Source of the DNA: Brachycybe producta
Taxonomy: Eukaryota; Arthropoda; Diplopoda; Playtdesmida; Andrognathidae
Direction of reading: 5' to 3'
DNA: 64,000 bases
NCBI GenBank assembly: GCA_036925085.1
Contig: JAUPFP010000044.1
Location: forward strand, 248,001-312,000
Shown here: positions 1-9,061 of the stretch, piece by piece
Layout: each line of letters begins with the position of its first letter
How positions within the stretch are numbered: position 1 is the stretch's first letter
Notes under the pieces: generated by a model
Told to the model about the DNA's origin: nothing
Seen by the model: the letters and a program-made list of their open reading frames with translations, nothing else
Database searches by the model: none
Translations under genes and position numbers: made by a program

Positions 1-792
1 GAAACTGGAAGGGTAGTTCAATCTTAGACTATTACTAGAGTAGAGTAATAGTCTAAGGTTCAATCACTTAAGGTGGCTGAGTAGATATTTTGTTTTTTGG
101 CCTTCCTGGATGGCGCGCCTGCAGTGGCTATTATGTTCTATATGTGGTTCTGTCTCCCCATGTTGAGAAATGTTCAAGCGAACGTTTTTCAGAAGAAACA
201 TTACAAAAATAAAATCTAAGTTTCTTAGAAACTAGAATAGTTGGTGATAATACTAAAAAAAATGTTCATGATGATATCTTTAAAAATAATTTTTTATGAC
301 AGTTTGAAAAAGGCGAAAATAAGTTTTTTCATGAAATGTCAATGGAGAAAAAAAAAAATCTAAAAACGGGTCATTTTCAAGCTGAATTTTTAACATATTG
401 CTGCGAAGATTTTTTAGCATAATCTTCTGCCATTCTAGTTTTGAAAACAATGTGAATTTTTTTTTTCGTAATGTTTCTTAAAAAAAAAACGTTTGCTTTA
501 TTTGATATTATCCACTGCAGTCGTGCCATACTGGGGTACAAAAACAAAATAAATATCTATTCAGCCACCTAAAGTGATTGAACTACCCTTCTAGTTTACC
601 CTTCTCCTTTCCAGTTTCTCTTAATTTTACTCAAAGGGACATTTCTACTATAGAAACCACTGTAGGTGACTCTTCTAGTTTCTCAAACAGTTTCAATTGA
701 ATTTTGACGTTGCTTATGTGTAACACAGAATAACCAATGTTTTTCATATGCAATAACTGTAAACGTCTAATTTTTGTTACATAATATGATAG
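1..792. repeat. Family A ends enclosing a family M (TTAA-flanked) MITE; left edge of window
   Basis: Starts with GAAACTGGAAGGGTAGTTC and, near 576-600, returns its inverted form GATTGAACTACCCTTCTAG: the family A terminal word. Inside, at 72-569, sits a family M element (GGTGGCTGAGTAGATATT ... AATATCTATTCAGCCACC) entered at a TTAA. A 35-bp palindrome at 23-57 is a separate insertion. From 600 to 792 I see no exon. Confidence 0.7.
23..57. mobile_element. 35-bp palindromic micro-insertion with 7-bp flanking duplication
   Basis: Arms CTTAGACTATTACT (23-36) and AGTAATAGTCTAAG (44-57) are exact inverted copies around a 7-bp loop. GTTCAAT occurs directly at both borders (16-22 and 58-64), as expected for a target-site duplication. 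The insert interrupts a family A arm whose normal reading is ...GTTCAATCACTTAA. Confidence 0.6.
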
Positions 793-907
793 GTTTTCTG
801 AGCTCGTGCAACAGCGTAAAAAAGACGAAAAGTCTTCTACTAAGTCGACACTCGTAAACATAAAGACGATCTCTGCTCAGGTTGGATCTCAACCAATTAT
901 GGATTCT
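793..907 (+). CDS. PIKFYVE: PIKfyve exon a (first visible)
   Basis: Follows an AG at 791-792 and ends at a GTAAGA donor (908). One split base is followed by 38 codons starting FSELVQQRKKDEKSS, a charged linker. The exon ends in phase 0, matching the next exon. No recognisable domain; it is placed in the gene by phase continuity and position. An alternative start a few bases away is possible. Confidence 0.62.
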
Positions 908-3900
908 GTAAGATAATCTAATTTGGAAATGAAATTGTCAAATTTATTCACCTCTTAAATATAATTTTTTTTAATGAAGTTGTCGCCAAGATCCGAAATC
1001 GGTAGCAATACGATCGATAGCAGTATTGCAGATCGAGGCTTTTTTACTTCATCGTCTCTGCAACCAATCTTGCAATCTGATTCTGACGAGATTTTAACAA
1101 ATGCTTCTATTAATGTAACTAAACAAGAGGTGCCATTTGTGTGCAGTTACTTTTAAATTGTAATTTACTAATTTACATGTGGTTGTTTAATGTATAGGTT
1201 GTAAGCGAAAGCGTTTTCGAGAAATCTGACGTTGCTTCCAATTCTCATCTGTCAACTTCCGAATTCTTTGAACCAAATGGTTCTTTGTTATCGACTTGCG
1301 AATCTATCGACACGATGGTGCCTTGTAACCAACAACCTAATGGGGGTTCACGAGACGAGAGCCGACCATCCGAAACGCGTAACGAGAAGCCGATGACGTC
1401 AGATGGAGATGACAAAATTGCAATGAAATCTAGATTTAAGCTTCCATTGGCCATGAAGTCAGGTTATTAGGTCCCTCGTAGTTTTTTTTCAATACCGGCC
1501 TCGTCACTTAACAATGGAAATGTTGTTTTCAGAGGATGAATCGATCGATACGAATGCGGGAAAAATTGAAAAGAAAGCGAGCGGAACAGTTAAAAACATG
1601 TTATCGCAACTCCTCTCTACGTCAAGCACCGTTTTACTACAAGTTAGTTTTATTTTGCCTGATTGAAATCTGAAATTAAATTTTATTAAAATATCCGACT
1701 GGCGTTTTTTTTTTTTAGAATCCATTTTGTGCCACAGAACATCACCTTTTGCCTCGATGCGAGAAGGTTCCCGTCGTCGTATACGAAGACGAACCGAGCT
1801 CAATCATTGCTTACGCTCTCAGTTCTCCAGGTTACGAACTATCGATGCAAGAGTTAAAACTGTCTGCTGCGACAAATCAGCAGAAAGATTCTCGTAATTC
1901 GAGGCAAGTTTCTATATTTTTGATTTGATAATTATCGAGAGAACATCGGTTAATTTGTCGGTTTTCATTCTGTAGTCCTGTTTTAAAGAGGAAATCGGCT
2001 CCGAAAGAGACAACGGTTACTTCTAACAATTTGGACAGTTTAGCTGCGTCGAGTGTTGATGTTTTTCAAGGTTTGTACTGTTTTCTTTACTTATTATTGT
2101 TTGTTATTTATGAGAGTTCTGGTGAAGCTAAAGATGAATACTTTTATTTTAAAACTTTCCAGTATTTAAGTACAATAGCGTTATTTTTTTTAAAAGTTTT
2201 TTATTCGTTTTGGATGTGTGACTAACGAAAGAAAGAAAATCGATTCTAGCTTAAGCTAATTTTAAAATTGTAAACGTTCCTTGAGCATTATTCAGAAGAA
2301 AAAAAACTTGAAAGGGATTTAAAAACTGGAAGGGTAGATCATTTATTTAAGTTGGTTTTTGTATAGCTTATTTTCGAACTCTTGATTTATCAGGATTAAA
2401 ATTATGAAAAACTAGAAAGTGTTTTAGAAAGTTTCTTGTTGATATTTTGCAAAATAAGCTTTGTTATGCAGACGATGTTTTTTTTTTAATTTTTGTTTCT
2501 AAAAAGTTTATTTTGAAAGATATGAACATGAAACTTCTAGTTTGCAATACATTTAATTTTTTCTTAGCGTTGTTGTTAATGAAACGCAGAATTTTCTTAA
2601 AGAGACCATTACCTCGAGAGAAATTTCTTGTCAAAATATTGTCAAGAATTATTCAACGATTACCAAACAATTTTTAAAATTTAAAATAAGTGATTAATAT
2701 AATTTAAAAAAAAATAAAATAATCGATAATTATAATTTATATTTTAAATAATATTTTAAATAATATTTTATTTAATTTATTTATTATTATTTATTTAATT
2801 AATAATTTATAATTTTAAAAAAATAAAATAAGTGATTAATATAATTTTAAAAAATTTTAAAATAAGCGATTAATATAATTTTAAAAATTTTAAAATAAGT
2901 GATTAATATAATTTAAAAATAAAATAAAATAAGCGATTGATATAATTTAAAAAATGAAAAATCAGTTAACTTCATATTTATGACTTTATCTGATAGATGC
3001 GCCACCAAACAACAGACATTGGCAATAAAAAAAACCAAAGTATACACCTCTACTCAAATTTTGATGTCATCTTTACATTACTTTTAATTTCCTATTCAAA
3101 TATATTATGTATTCTCTATTCCTATCAAAGTACTATGGATTTAATATTGGAATTATGCCCACCTGACCACGTGACTCTCGAGTTGATTATAAAGTTGTAT
3201 TGAGTTTAATATGACTAGGGAATACAAGTATATGTGTTACGAATTATGGGAATGTCAGGTGACACAGGCAATTGTGCCCAGCATTAGAATTTGTTTTGCT
3301 CCGCCCTTTTATAACGTCAGACCAAGTAACAAACCAATTAGAAATTGAAAAGGGCGGGGCATCTGACATCAGACCAAGTAACAAACCAATTAGAAATTGA
3401 TGACGTTCATAAAAGGGCGGAGCAAAAGAAATTCTAATGCTGGGCACAATTGCCTGTTGAGGTGACAAGCTTTGCCACTAAATTAACAGAACAGCTGGAG
3501 ACAGCATGAACGATTCGTTTTCTCCGTTTCTAATTGGTTTGATAAATGGTGTGGTGTTATATGCCACGCCCTTTATTGAGGGACTCCAATTTCTAATTGG
3601 TTTGATGAAAACACCTGTCTAAATTAAGGGATAGACTTTCGTTTTTATAAATAAGGAAAAGTCACTTCATTCTTAAGTTTTATTTTTTGCGATTTTATTG
3701 ACTTATTTTTAATTTTTAAAATTGGTCATTGGGTAATTCTTAGACAGTATTTTGACACGAAATTTCTGGAGGTAATGGTCTCTTTAAGGGTATTTTCATG
3801 TTGATATTTTTTTGGAAAATTAGCTTTTTATGTTATTGTCAAAATGAGCAGGTGATATTTTAGATTATCGTCTCGTAAAAAGTTTATTTTGAAAGATATC

Positions 3901-6900
3901 AACATGAAAATACTCTTTAAGTTTGGTTGAACTACCGTTCTAGTTTTCTAAAACACCCTTCTGAATGAAGCGCGCCTATGAAATTTGTAAAAAAAATACT
4001 ACTTTCGATGTTTTCTTTTCATCTTCCTTCCTCGTCATTTGTATCTTTTTTTGTCCCACATTCGCACTTTTCAAGTCCCCGTTCGTAGGATGGGTTTCGG
4101 CCCGATGCTTTCTCTGTTTCGCAACTGCGAGCGTGGTACAACTGAAACCACTTCATGGCCCAGTCGCCCTTCAGCCACCACTTTTCAGGCTGTGCACTAC
4201 ACTGCTAATGTTATAACAGACAAAGAAACGAGTGGTTCCTCCTCTTTGACTGATGAAGGTACTTTTTTTTAGGCCCTCATCTCTCCTTCTACAAGTGCAA
4301 CCACTTTTGTTTTTATAAGTTTTTTCTGTTTATTTCAGTTGGCTGTTTGTTTGTTTTTTTGTTTTATTTTTCTTAAGGTAGCTGAATAGATATTTATTTT
4401 GGTTTTGTCTTCCTCCGGATGGCGTCACTGCAGTGGCTTATTATGTTTTGTCCCACAATTTTGAGAAAATTCATATTTTTTCAAGCGAACTTTCAGAAGA
4501 AACATTATGATAATAGTTATGGCAGTTTGAAAAAAGGCGAAAATTTTTTTTTAAAAATAATTTTTAAGAAATTGCCAAGAAAAAAAAAAACAAAATCTTT
4601 TACAATTCTAGTTTTGAAAACAATTGGAATTTTTTTCATAATGTTGTGTTTAAAAAAAAACGTTCACTTGACGTTTTTACGTCCAATTTTTCCGAAAAAA
4701 ATAAATATCTATTCAGCCACTTCAAGTGTGACATAGGTGCAGTTATTTTTATGCTTGTTGTCGTATTCGAATGGTGTTCGTAAAAATCTAATTTATTATT
4801 TTACGAATTCTTCATTGTTTCGTTCTTTTGTTTTACAGATGCTGGTGATTTACTCTTATCTGGACAGGATATCGACAAATCGAAGTCGGGAAACACCAAC
4901 AAGTTTCCAAATGTTCACGTCGAAGTTCAGTTTGCCGACGTAACGGCTAAATTCTACTGCCGAGTTTACTTTGCCGAACAGTTTCTGATGCTTAGACGAT
5001 TGATCTTTCCCGATGGCGAAGAAGCGTATTGTCGCTCGTTGTCTCGTTGTATCGATTGGATGGCAAAAGGTGGAAAGTCTGGATGCACTTTCAGAAAAAC
5101 GCGTGGTTTGTCAATTATTCTCGTAAAAGATTCGGAACAGAGATTTTATAAGAATTTTCAAAATACTTTTTTTTTTGTAGATGATCGTTTCATTCTGAAA
5201 CAAATGACGCGACTCGAAGTTCAGTCGTTTCTTGATTTTGCACCTCATTACGTTCAGTACGTGACGAAGGCTTGCATGGAACAGGTAAACTTATTTTTTT
5301 ATGGATAAGGATGTGTTTTATTAACAACATTATGAAAAAAATTCAAATTATTTTGAAAACTAGAATGGTAAATGATTATGTTAAAATGGCAATATCTTAA
5401 AAAATAAAGCATTTTATAATTCAGTTTGAAAATGAAACCGTTTTTAGGGTTTTCCATTGAAATTTCACGAAAAACTATTTTCGGCCTTTTTTTTTCAAAC
5501 TGTCATATAAAGTTTATTTTGAAAGATATCATCATTAAAAAAAAACTTTTAGCATTATCACCAACTATTCTAGTTTCTAAAACAATTTGAATTTTTTTCG
5601 TAATGTTTCTACTGACAAAAGTTCGCTTGAAAAATATAAATTTTCTCAAAACCGCAGGGGTAAGAAAAGACCTCCCTACAACAAGCATACAAGCGCGCCA
5701 CCTGGGGGAGGCAAAAATATCTATTCAGCCACCTTAAGGTGGTTTTCATGGCATAAACGCTGCTTAAACTTTTTGATTATTCCTGTCTTTCAGGTGCAAA
5801 ATAAAGAAAAACTTGAAAGTTTTTAGAAACTAGAAGGGTATCTCAATCACTTAAGGGTTTTTTAATCTTGATATCTTTCAAAATAAACGATATTTATTTA
5901 TTTTTTGTCTATGTAAAAGTTTATTTGGAAAGATATCAACATAAAATTACCAGTGAATGATAGACCTACCCTTCTAGTTTCTAAAACACTTTGTGATTTT
6001 TTCTTTTCTTAGTTTTGCTCTTCTGAGATAACCAGAGTTCGAAAATCAGCTGTTCCTAAACCAGCTTAATTTTCGGATAGAACCATTCTTCGAAAGAGAG
6101 AAAGCGAGTTATACAAATTATATAAGTAGGAAATTTTTATTTTGTACAGAGACCGACCGTTCTAGCAAAGATCGTTGGTAGCTATCGAATCGTTTATCGT
6201 AACATACAGACGAACGCAACGTCCAAGATGGATCTTCTAGTAATGGAAAACCTCTTTTACGGTCGTAGCGTTAACCAGCGGTTCGACTTGAAAGGTTCGG
6301 TACGAAACAGGCTCGTAAATACGGCCGGCAAACACGGTTCTGATACAGTACTTCTTGACGAAAATCTTCTGAAAAGTAATATATTATACGGAATTTCGTG
6401 TCTTCGTCACTTATTCTCTCTTTCTTTACTTTTCAAGTGACATGTGACAAACCGTTGTACATTCGTCCTCATTCGAAAACCGTCTTAACTTTGGCCATCA
6501 ATAATGACACTCAATTCTTGGCTCAACATTTGGTTATGGACTATTCGTTACTAGTAGGAATCGATGACGAGGATCGTGAACTGGTTATCGGCATTATAGG
6601 TAGGGGAAGATTCCTTTCTTATTTTTTTATTCATTGTTTTTACACTTTTGATTTATTCGTATTCTCAATAAGTTGCGCTTGATTTACTGTTGTTGTGTTT
6701 GCATTGCTTGGTTTTTGGTGGCTTTCGTTGTACCTGAACTTGTAGTGGCCTTTCTCGGTCAGCACTTAGTTTTTCCCCGACGTTCTCGTCTAGAGTTGCG
6801 CTTAATTTGCTGTTGTCATGTTTGTTTTGTTTGGTTTGGGTGGCTCTGTTGTACTACAACACGTAGTGGCATATTTCACGGTGATCACTTGGTTTCTCCG

Positions 6901-8263
6901 ATGTTCTTTTTTAAGCAGCTTATACGCGATCAATTTTGGGTTGTCCTTTTTGGCGCTTTAAAGCAATAAAAAAAATGATTTTGGAGGTGTTGGATTTTGT
7001 TAATTCAATTTTTTTTTTAATTATATTTCTGTTTTCATTCGAACTTTCTGCTTCGGCAGATTTTCTGTTCGATTCTGGGAGGAATGTCAGTGTTTTGTAA
7101 CATGGAAACAAAAAAAATGTGCAGAAATTGTAATGTATCCTGTTATTAAAAGCATTCAATTAGTAAAAACGAGTAAAGAATTAGAAAAGATTACAAGAGT
7201 AATAAATTAAAAAGAGGGGAAAAAAGGTTCTTCCCACTTGCCAATTGAAAAGAAAAATGATCATGAAAATTTTGAGAGACAATCCTGGATTAATAAGTCA
7301 TGATGGACAAGCCATAATTGATCGTGTATAAGCAACCTTAAGGTGGAATTCCGCGACCCAGCGACCGAACTTCATTCATTATTTCTATATCTGAGTCGTT
7401 CCTTTGATGCGAATGTGACCGGCGTCCAGAATGCACAACCGGCATCTTTATTGTGAAACTGCGACTAATACTGCTTGGAGTCGGTCGTCTGGTCGTAGTC
7501 GTGGTGATTGCCAAAACACAAAAACGATCTGAACAACGGGAAAGTTAACCCATGACTGACGATCGCAAGTCGCACACTGTTGTGCGACTTGCGATTGTCA
7601 GGACCTGCCAGGAATCATGGTAGGGCGTGAACGCGACTATGGTCGTTAAAGACTGCAGTCGCGGTCGTTCCTAGGGAATTCCATCTTAAGAGTTGCGATT
7701 GTATTGCTGTTTTTGTGTTTGTATTGTTTGGGTTTGGTGGCTTGTCTTGTACTAGAACTCGTAGTGACCTTTCCCGGATTAGCATGTCGTTTCTCCGACG
7801 TTCTTTTCTAGAGTTGTGCTTGGTTTGTTAGTTGTTGTGTTTGTATTGTTTGGATTTGGTGGTTTGTCTTGTAGTAGAATTCTTAGTAACCTTTCCTGGG
7901 TTAGCACGTCGTTTTTCTGACATTCTCGTCTTAGTAGCCTCGTAGTTGCCTTTTAATCTTTGGTTTTGTTTTGCTTTCGTCATGCTTTATGTGGTTGCTT
8001 TTTTTTTTTTAGAGCAATTTTTTGCCTTTCTTTTTTATTGATATCTCAATTTATATATATATACAGATTATATTCGTACGTTTACGTGGGATAAAAAGTT
8101 GGAGACTTTCGTGAAGTCATCCGGCTTTTTAGGGGGTCAAGGTAAGATGCCGACTGTTGTCTCACCAGAGTTGTATCGAACTCGCTTCTGTGAAGCGATG
8201 GATGGATACTTCTTGGGAGTTCCTGATCGATGGAGTAATCTGGGATTAGGTGTCGATTGTTAA
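793..8263 (+). CDS. PIKFYVE: PIKfyve/Fab1-type phosphatidylinositol-3-phosphate 5-kinase, C-terminal part (12 exons, 5' end outside window)
   Basis: The family makes PI(3,5)P2 from PI3P on endosomes and lysosomes. Proposed join: 793-907, 980-1129, 1198-1462, 1533-1642, 1719-1903, 1976-2070, 4076-4258, 4839-5105, 5181-5284, 6150-6375, 6438-6599, 8067-8263. This gives 685 residues after one leading split base, and all splice phases agree. Seen: a conserved pre-kinase linker (EHHLLPRCEKVPVVVYEDEP), the glycine loop GGKSG, the ATP-site lysine context DDRFILKQM, MENLFYGR, FDLKGSVRNR, DYSLLVG, and the Fab1-type activation segment GGQGKMPTVVSPELYRTRF. The protein ends near LGLGVDC then TAA, like the vertebrate C-terminus. 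Known family proteins are about 2,000 residues, so roughly the last third is here; the FYVE, DEP and chaperonin-like domains must lie to the left. All kinase motifs are intact, so I infer a functional gene. Exons 1-3 are less conserved and their borders are the least sure. Confidence 0.93.
980..1129 (+). CDS. PIKFYVE: PIKfyve exon b
   Basis: Fifty codons, phase 0 at both ends, Ser/Asp-rich low-complexity linker (LSPRSEIGSNTIDSS at the start, NVTKQE at the end). The donor GAG|GTGCCA is weak, but it is the site that keeps the frame into the next exon. An in-frame ATG at 974 lies upstream of the acceptor and is probably intronic. Confidence 0.6.
1198..1462 (+). CDS. PIKFYVE: PIKfyve exon c
   Basis: Acceptor TGTATAG, donor G|GTTATT. 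Begins VVSESVFEKSD and ends FKLPLAMKS plus one split base. Acidic and polar disordered linker upstream of the conserved pre-kinase region; phase fits both neighbours. Confidence 0.68.
1533..1642 (+). CDS. PIKFYVE: PIKfyve exon d
   Basis: Acceptor TTTTCAG, donor CAA|GTTAG. Encodes a segment ending KNMLSQLLSTSSTVLLQ, at the position of the VK-x-LL stretch before the NPF...EHHLL motif in family members. Two leading bases complete a Glu codon from exon c; it ends in phase 0. Confidence 0.8.
1719..1903 (+). CDS. PIKFYVE: PIKfyve exon e (conserved linker; followed by a GC donor)
   Basis: Starts NPFCATEHHLLPRCEK, continues VPVVVYEDEPSSIIAYALSS; this stretch is the hallmark of the Fab1/PIKfyve linker. 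It ends TCG AG followed by GCAAGT, a GC-AG type donor; the two leftover bases pair with T at 1976 to give Ser. The acceptor is a clean polypyrimidine tract plus TAG. Confidence 0.9.
1976..2070 (+). CDS. PIKFYVE: PIKfyve exon f
   Basis: Acceptor CTGTAG, donor CAAG|GTTTGT. Encodes SPVLKRKSAPKETTVTSN... ending SSVDVFQ plus one base. Variable linker; included because phase in and out is exact. The 2-kb intron that follows holds family A, F and other repeats. Confidence 0.75.
2300..2960. repeat. Degenerate family A copy followed by AT-rich tandem repeats (intronic)
   Basis: 2310-2560 carries AAACTGGAAGGGTAG, TTGCAAAATAAGC and AAAGTTTATTTTGAAAGATA, the family A end and subterminal words. 2680-2960 is an irregular repeat of AATAAGTGATTAATATAATTT-like units of roughly 45-60 bp. 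No coding signal. Confidence 0.65.
3264..3456. mobile_element. Family F fold-back MITE (copy 1) with GC and CCAAT boxes
   Basis: Inverted ends GGCAATTGTGCCCAGCATTA and TAATGCTGGGCACAATTGCC; inside are CCGCCCTTTTAT, ACCAATTAGAAATTG and AGGGCGGGGC. Related copies: 49160-49299 and, with different outer ends, 20921-21123. A looser relative with CTAATTGGTTTG and CCACGCCC follows at 3520-3630. Lies in the PIKfyve intron 2071-4075. Confidence 0.8.
3780..3962. mobile_element. Family A MITE (intronic)
   Basis: GGGTATTTTCATGTTGATAT pairs with ATATCAACATGAAAATACTC at 3895-3915, and TAGTTTTCTAAAACACCCTT closes the right end. Same fold-back design as the other family A copies (about 5800-6025, 19645-19890, 26985-27245, 32860-33110). 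Confidence 0.75.
4076..4258 (+). CDS. PIKFYVE: PIKfyve exon g
   Basis: Acceptor TTTTCAAG, donor GAAG|GTACTT. Translates VPVRRMGFGPMLSLFR..., with a G-x-x-SLFR element like the short conserved segment before the kinase domain, and ends SSSLTDE plus one base. A second AG at 4087-4088 breaks the phase with exon f, so 4076 is preferred. Confidence 0.75.
4377..4721. mobile_element. Family M MITE, TTAA at left border (intronic)
   Basis: Left end GGTAGCTGAATAGATATTTA after TTAA (4373-4376); right end AAATATCTATTCAGCCAC. Internal landmarks GGATGGCG, GCAGTGGCT and AGAAGAAACATTATGA recur in the copies at 72-569, about 5310-5733, 8569-8982 and 12767-13118. Confidence 0.75.
4839..5105 (+). CDS. PIKFYVE: PIKfyve exon h (start of kinase domain)
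   Basis: Acceptor TTTTACAG, donor CGTG|GTTTGT. Contains HVEVQFADVTAKFYCRVYFA, then LRRLIFPDGEEAYCRSLSRC and the glycine-rich loop GGKSGCTF. The downstream open frame reads into the intron (to 5308), but splicing at 5105 restores the DDRFILKQM context with the same length as family members. Confidence 0.92.
5181..5284 (+). CDS. PIKFYVE: PIKfyve exon i (ATP-site lysine)
   Basis: Polypyrimidine tract plus GTAG acceptor, CAG|GTAAAC donor. Encodes DDRFILKQMTRLEVQSFLDF, then APHYVQYVTKACMEQ. The Lys in FILKQ is the ATP-binding residue of the family. Exon 104 bp, ends in phase 0. Confidence 0.94.
5300..6030. mobile_element. Family M copy (to 5733, TTAA 5734-5737) then family A copy (5800-6025), intronic
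   Basis: The right M end CTATTCAGCCACC abuts TTAA. The A copy has GAAACTAGAAGGGTATCTCA at about 5826, CTTGATATCTTTCAAAATAA, GGAAAGATATCAACATAAAA, and CTACCCTTCTAGTTTCTAAA near 5970. They fill most of PIKfyve intron 5285-6149. Confidence 0.75.
6150..6375 (+). CDS. PIKFYVE: PIKfyve exon j (catalytic core)
   Basis: Acceptor TTTGTACAG, donor AAAA|GTAATA. Translates RPTVLAKIVGSYRIVYRN, then MDLLVMENLFYGR, QRFDLKGSVRNR and VLLDENLLK. These are the strongly conserved lipid-kinase motifs including DLKGS. The internal ATG at 6228 is not a start. Confidence 0.95.
6438..6599 (+). CDS. PIKFYVE: PIKfyve exon k
   Basis: Acceptor TTTTCAAG, donor ATAG|GTAGGG. Encodes CDKPLYIRPHSKTVLTLAIN, then FLAQHLVMDYSLLVG and ELVIGII. 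DYSLLVG is the conserved catalytic-core motif. Ends with one base that joins AT of exon l to make Asp. Confidence 0.95.
6671..7930. repeat. Intronic minisatellite (about 120-bp unit, two pairs) split by a TTAA-flanked MITE
   Basis: AGTTGCG.TTG.TTT.CTGTTG... begins at 6671, 6794, 7691 and 7812 (spacings about 123 and 121 bp); each unit carries GGTTTGGTGG-like, GTAGTGGCC-like and GACGTTCTC-like words. A fifth unit opens the downstream duplicate at 12004. Between the pairs, 7331-7689 is a separate element with ends GGTGGAATTCC / GGAATTCCATC. Confidence 0.7.
7331..7693. mobile_element. TTAA-flanked MITE with GGTGGAATTCC ends
   Basis: TTAA|GGTGGAATTCCGCGACC at left and GGTCGTTCCTAGGGAATTCC then ATC|TTAA at right. 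It contains an internal hairpin CGATCGCAAGTCGCACA / TGTGCGACTTGCGATTG. Its right part recurs at about 11810-12000, where it marks the junction between the tandem duplicate units. Confidence 0.7.
8067..8263 (+). CDS. PIKFYVE: PIKfyve exon l (last exon, stop TAA)
   Basis: Acceptor TATACAG after a TA-rich tract. Encodes DYIRTFTWDKKLETFVKSSG, then GGQGKMPTVVSPELYRTRF, EAMDGYFLGVPDRWSNLGLG, VDC and TAA at 8261-8263. The PTVVSPELYRTRF activation segment sets PIKfyve/Fab1 apart from type I and II PIP kinases. A damaged duplicate lies at 12231-12418. A candidate poly(A) signal AATAAA is at 8477-8482. Confidence 0.96.
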
Positions 8264-9061
8264 ATTTTCGTAAGTCGGAACAGTCTTTTTTTCGGCACTT
8301 CTATGTTAAAGGTTGAGAAATTAATGTTGTGTGTGTACATACTTCAAAAGTAACTAATTGGCGGGGGATCATTGTATATGTGATAATTTTGAGTTATTCC
8401 ATTGTCCCATGTTGATTTTCAGCTTAATTACAATTAAATTATGAATTTTAATATAAAATTTAGATCTTTTAAAAAAAATAAACCCTCCTCCAAAAATAAT
8501 CGTTTTTATTATGAAGTTACAATATGAAACAACTTTTAAGGTGGTTCTCAACAGTAATTTATGGTTAAAGTGGCTTTATAGATATTTATTTTGCTGTTGT
8601 CCCGCCGGATGGCGCCACTGGAGTGGCTAATGCTAAGCTCCATCGATGTTTGTTGTTTGAGAATTTGGACGCAAAAACGTCAAGCGAACTTTTTTTTTAG
8701 AAACGGCATTATGAAAAAAAATTCAAATTGTTTTCAAAACTAGAATGGTAGAAGATTATGCTAGAAGTTTTTTTCATAAAAACGTTTTATGACAGTTTAA
8801 AAATGATTAAACATTCCATTTTTTAGAGAAACCATTTTCGTCTTAGTCGTTTTCGTCACAAAAAAAACTTATTTTTAAAGATACCAATCTTAAAAAAATA
8901 CGATAAAATTTCAGATTTTTTAAAAAAAGGAAATCTGGTTGACATTTTTTTTTTTGTAAAATTTACTGTTGGAAGTGCCACCTAAAAGTTTGACACTTCT
9001 TCGATTAAGAACTTTTCTTTTTCGAAACGTTACGATAACAAACAAGAAAATTAGTGGCTCG
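8264..9061. mobile_element. Convergent intergenic region with family M MITE (8569-8982)
   Basis: Separates the PIKfyve stop from the sulfotransferase stop. TTAA (8565-8568) then AGTGGCTTTATAGATATTTA begins the MITE; GTGCCACC at 8975-8982 ends it. Otherwise AT-rich, with AATAAA at 8477-8482 as the likely PIKfyve poly(A) signal. Confidence 0.6.

Noticed and set aside
3965-4216. Longer frame starting at 3965
   Set aside because: It is out of phase with the PIKfyve exons and overlaps exon g, whose frame links properly with exons f and h.
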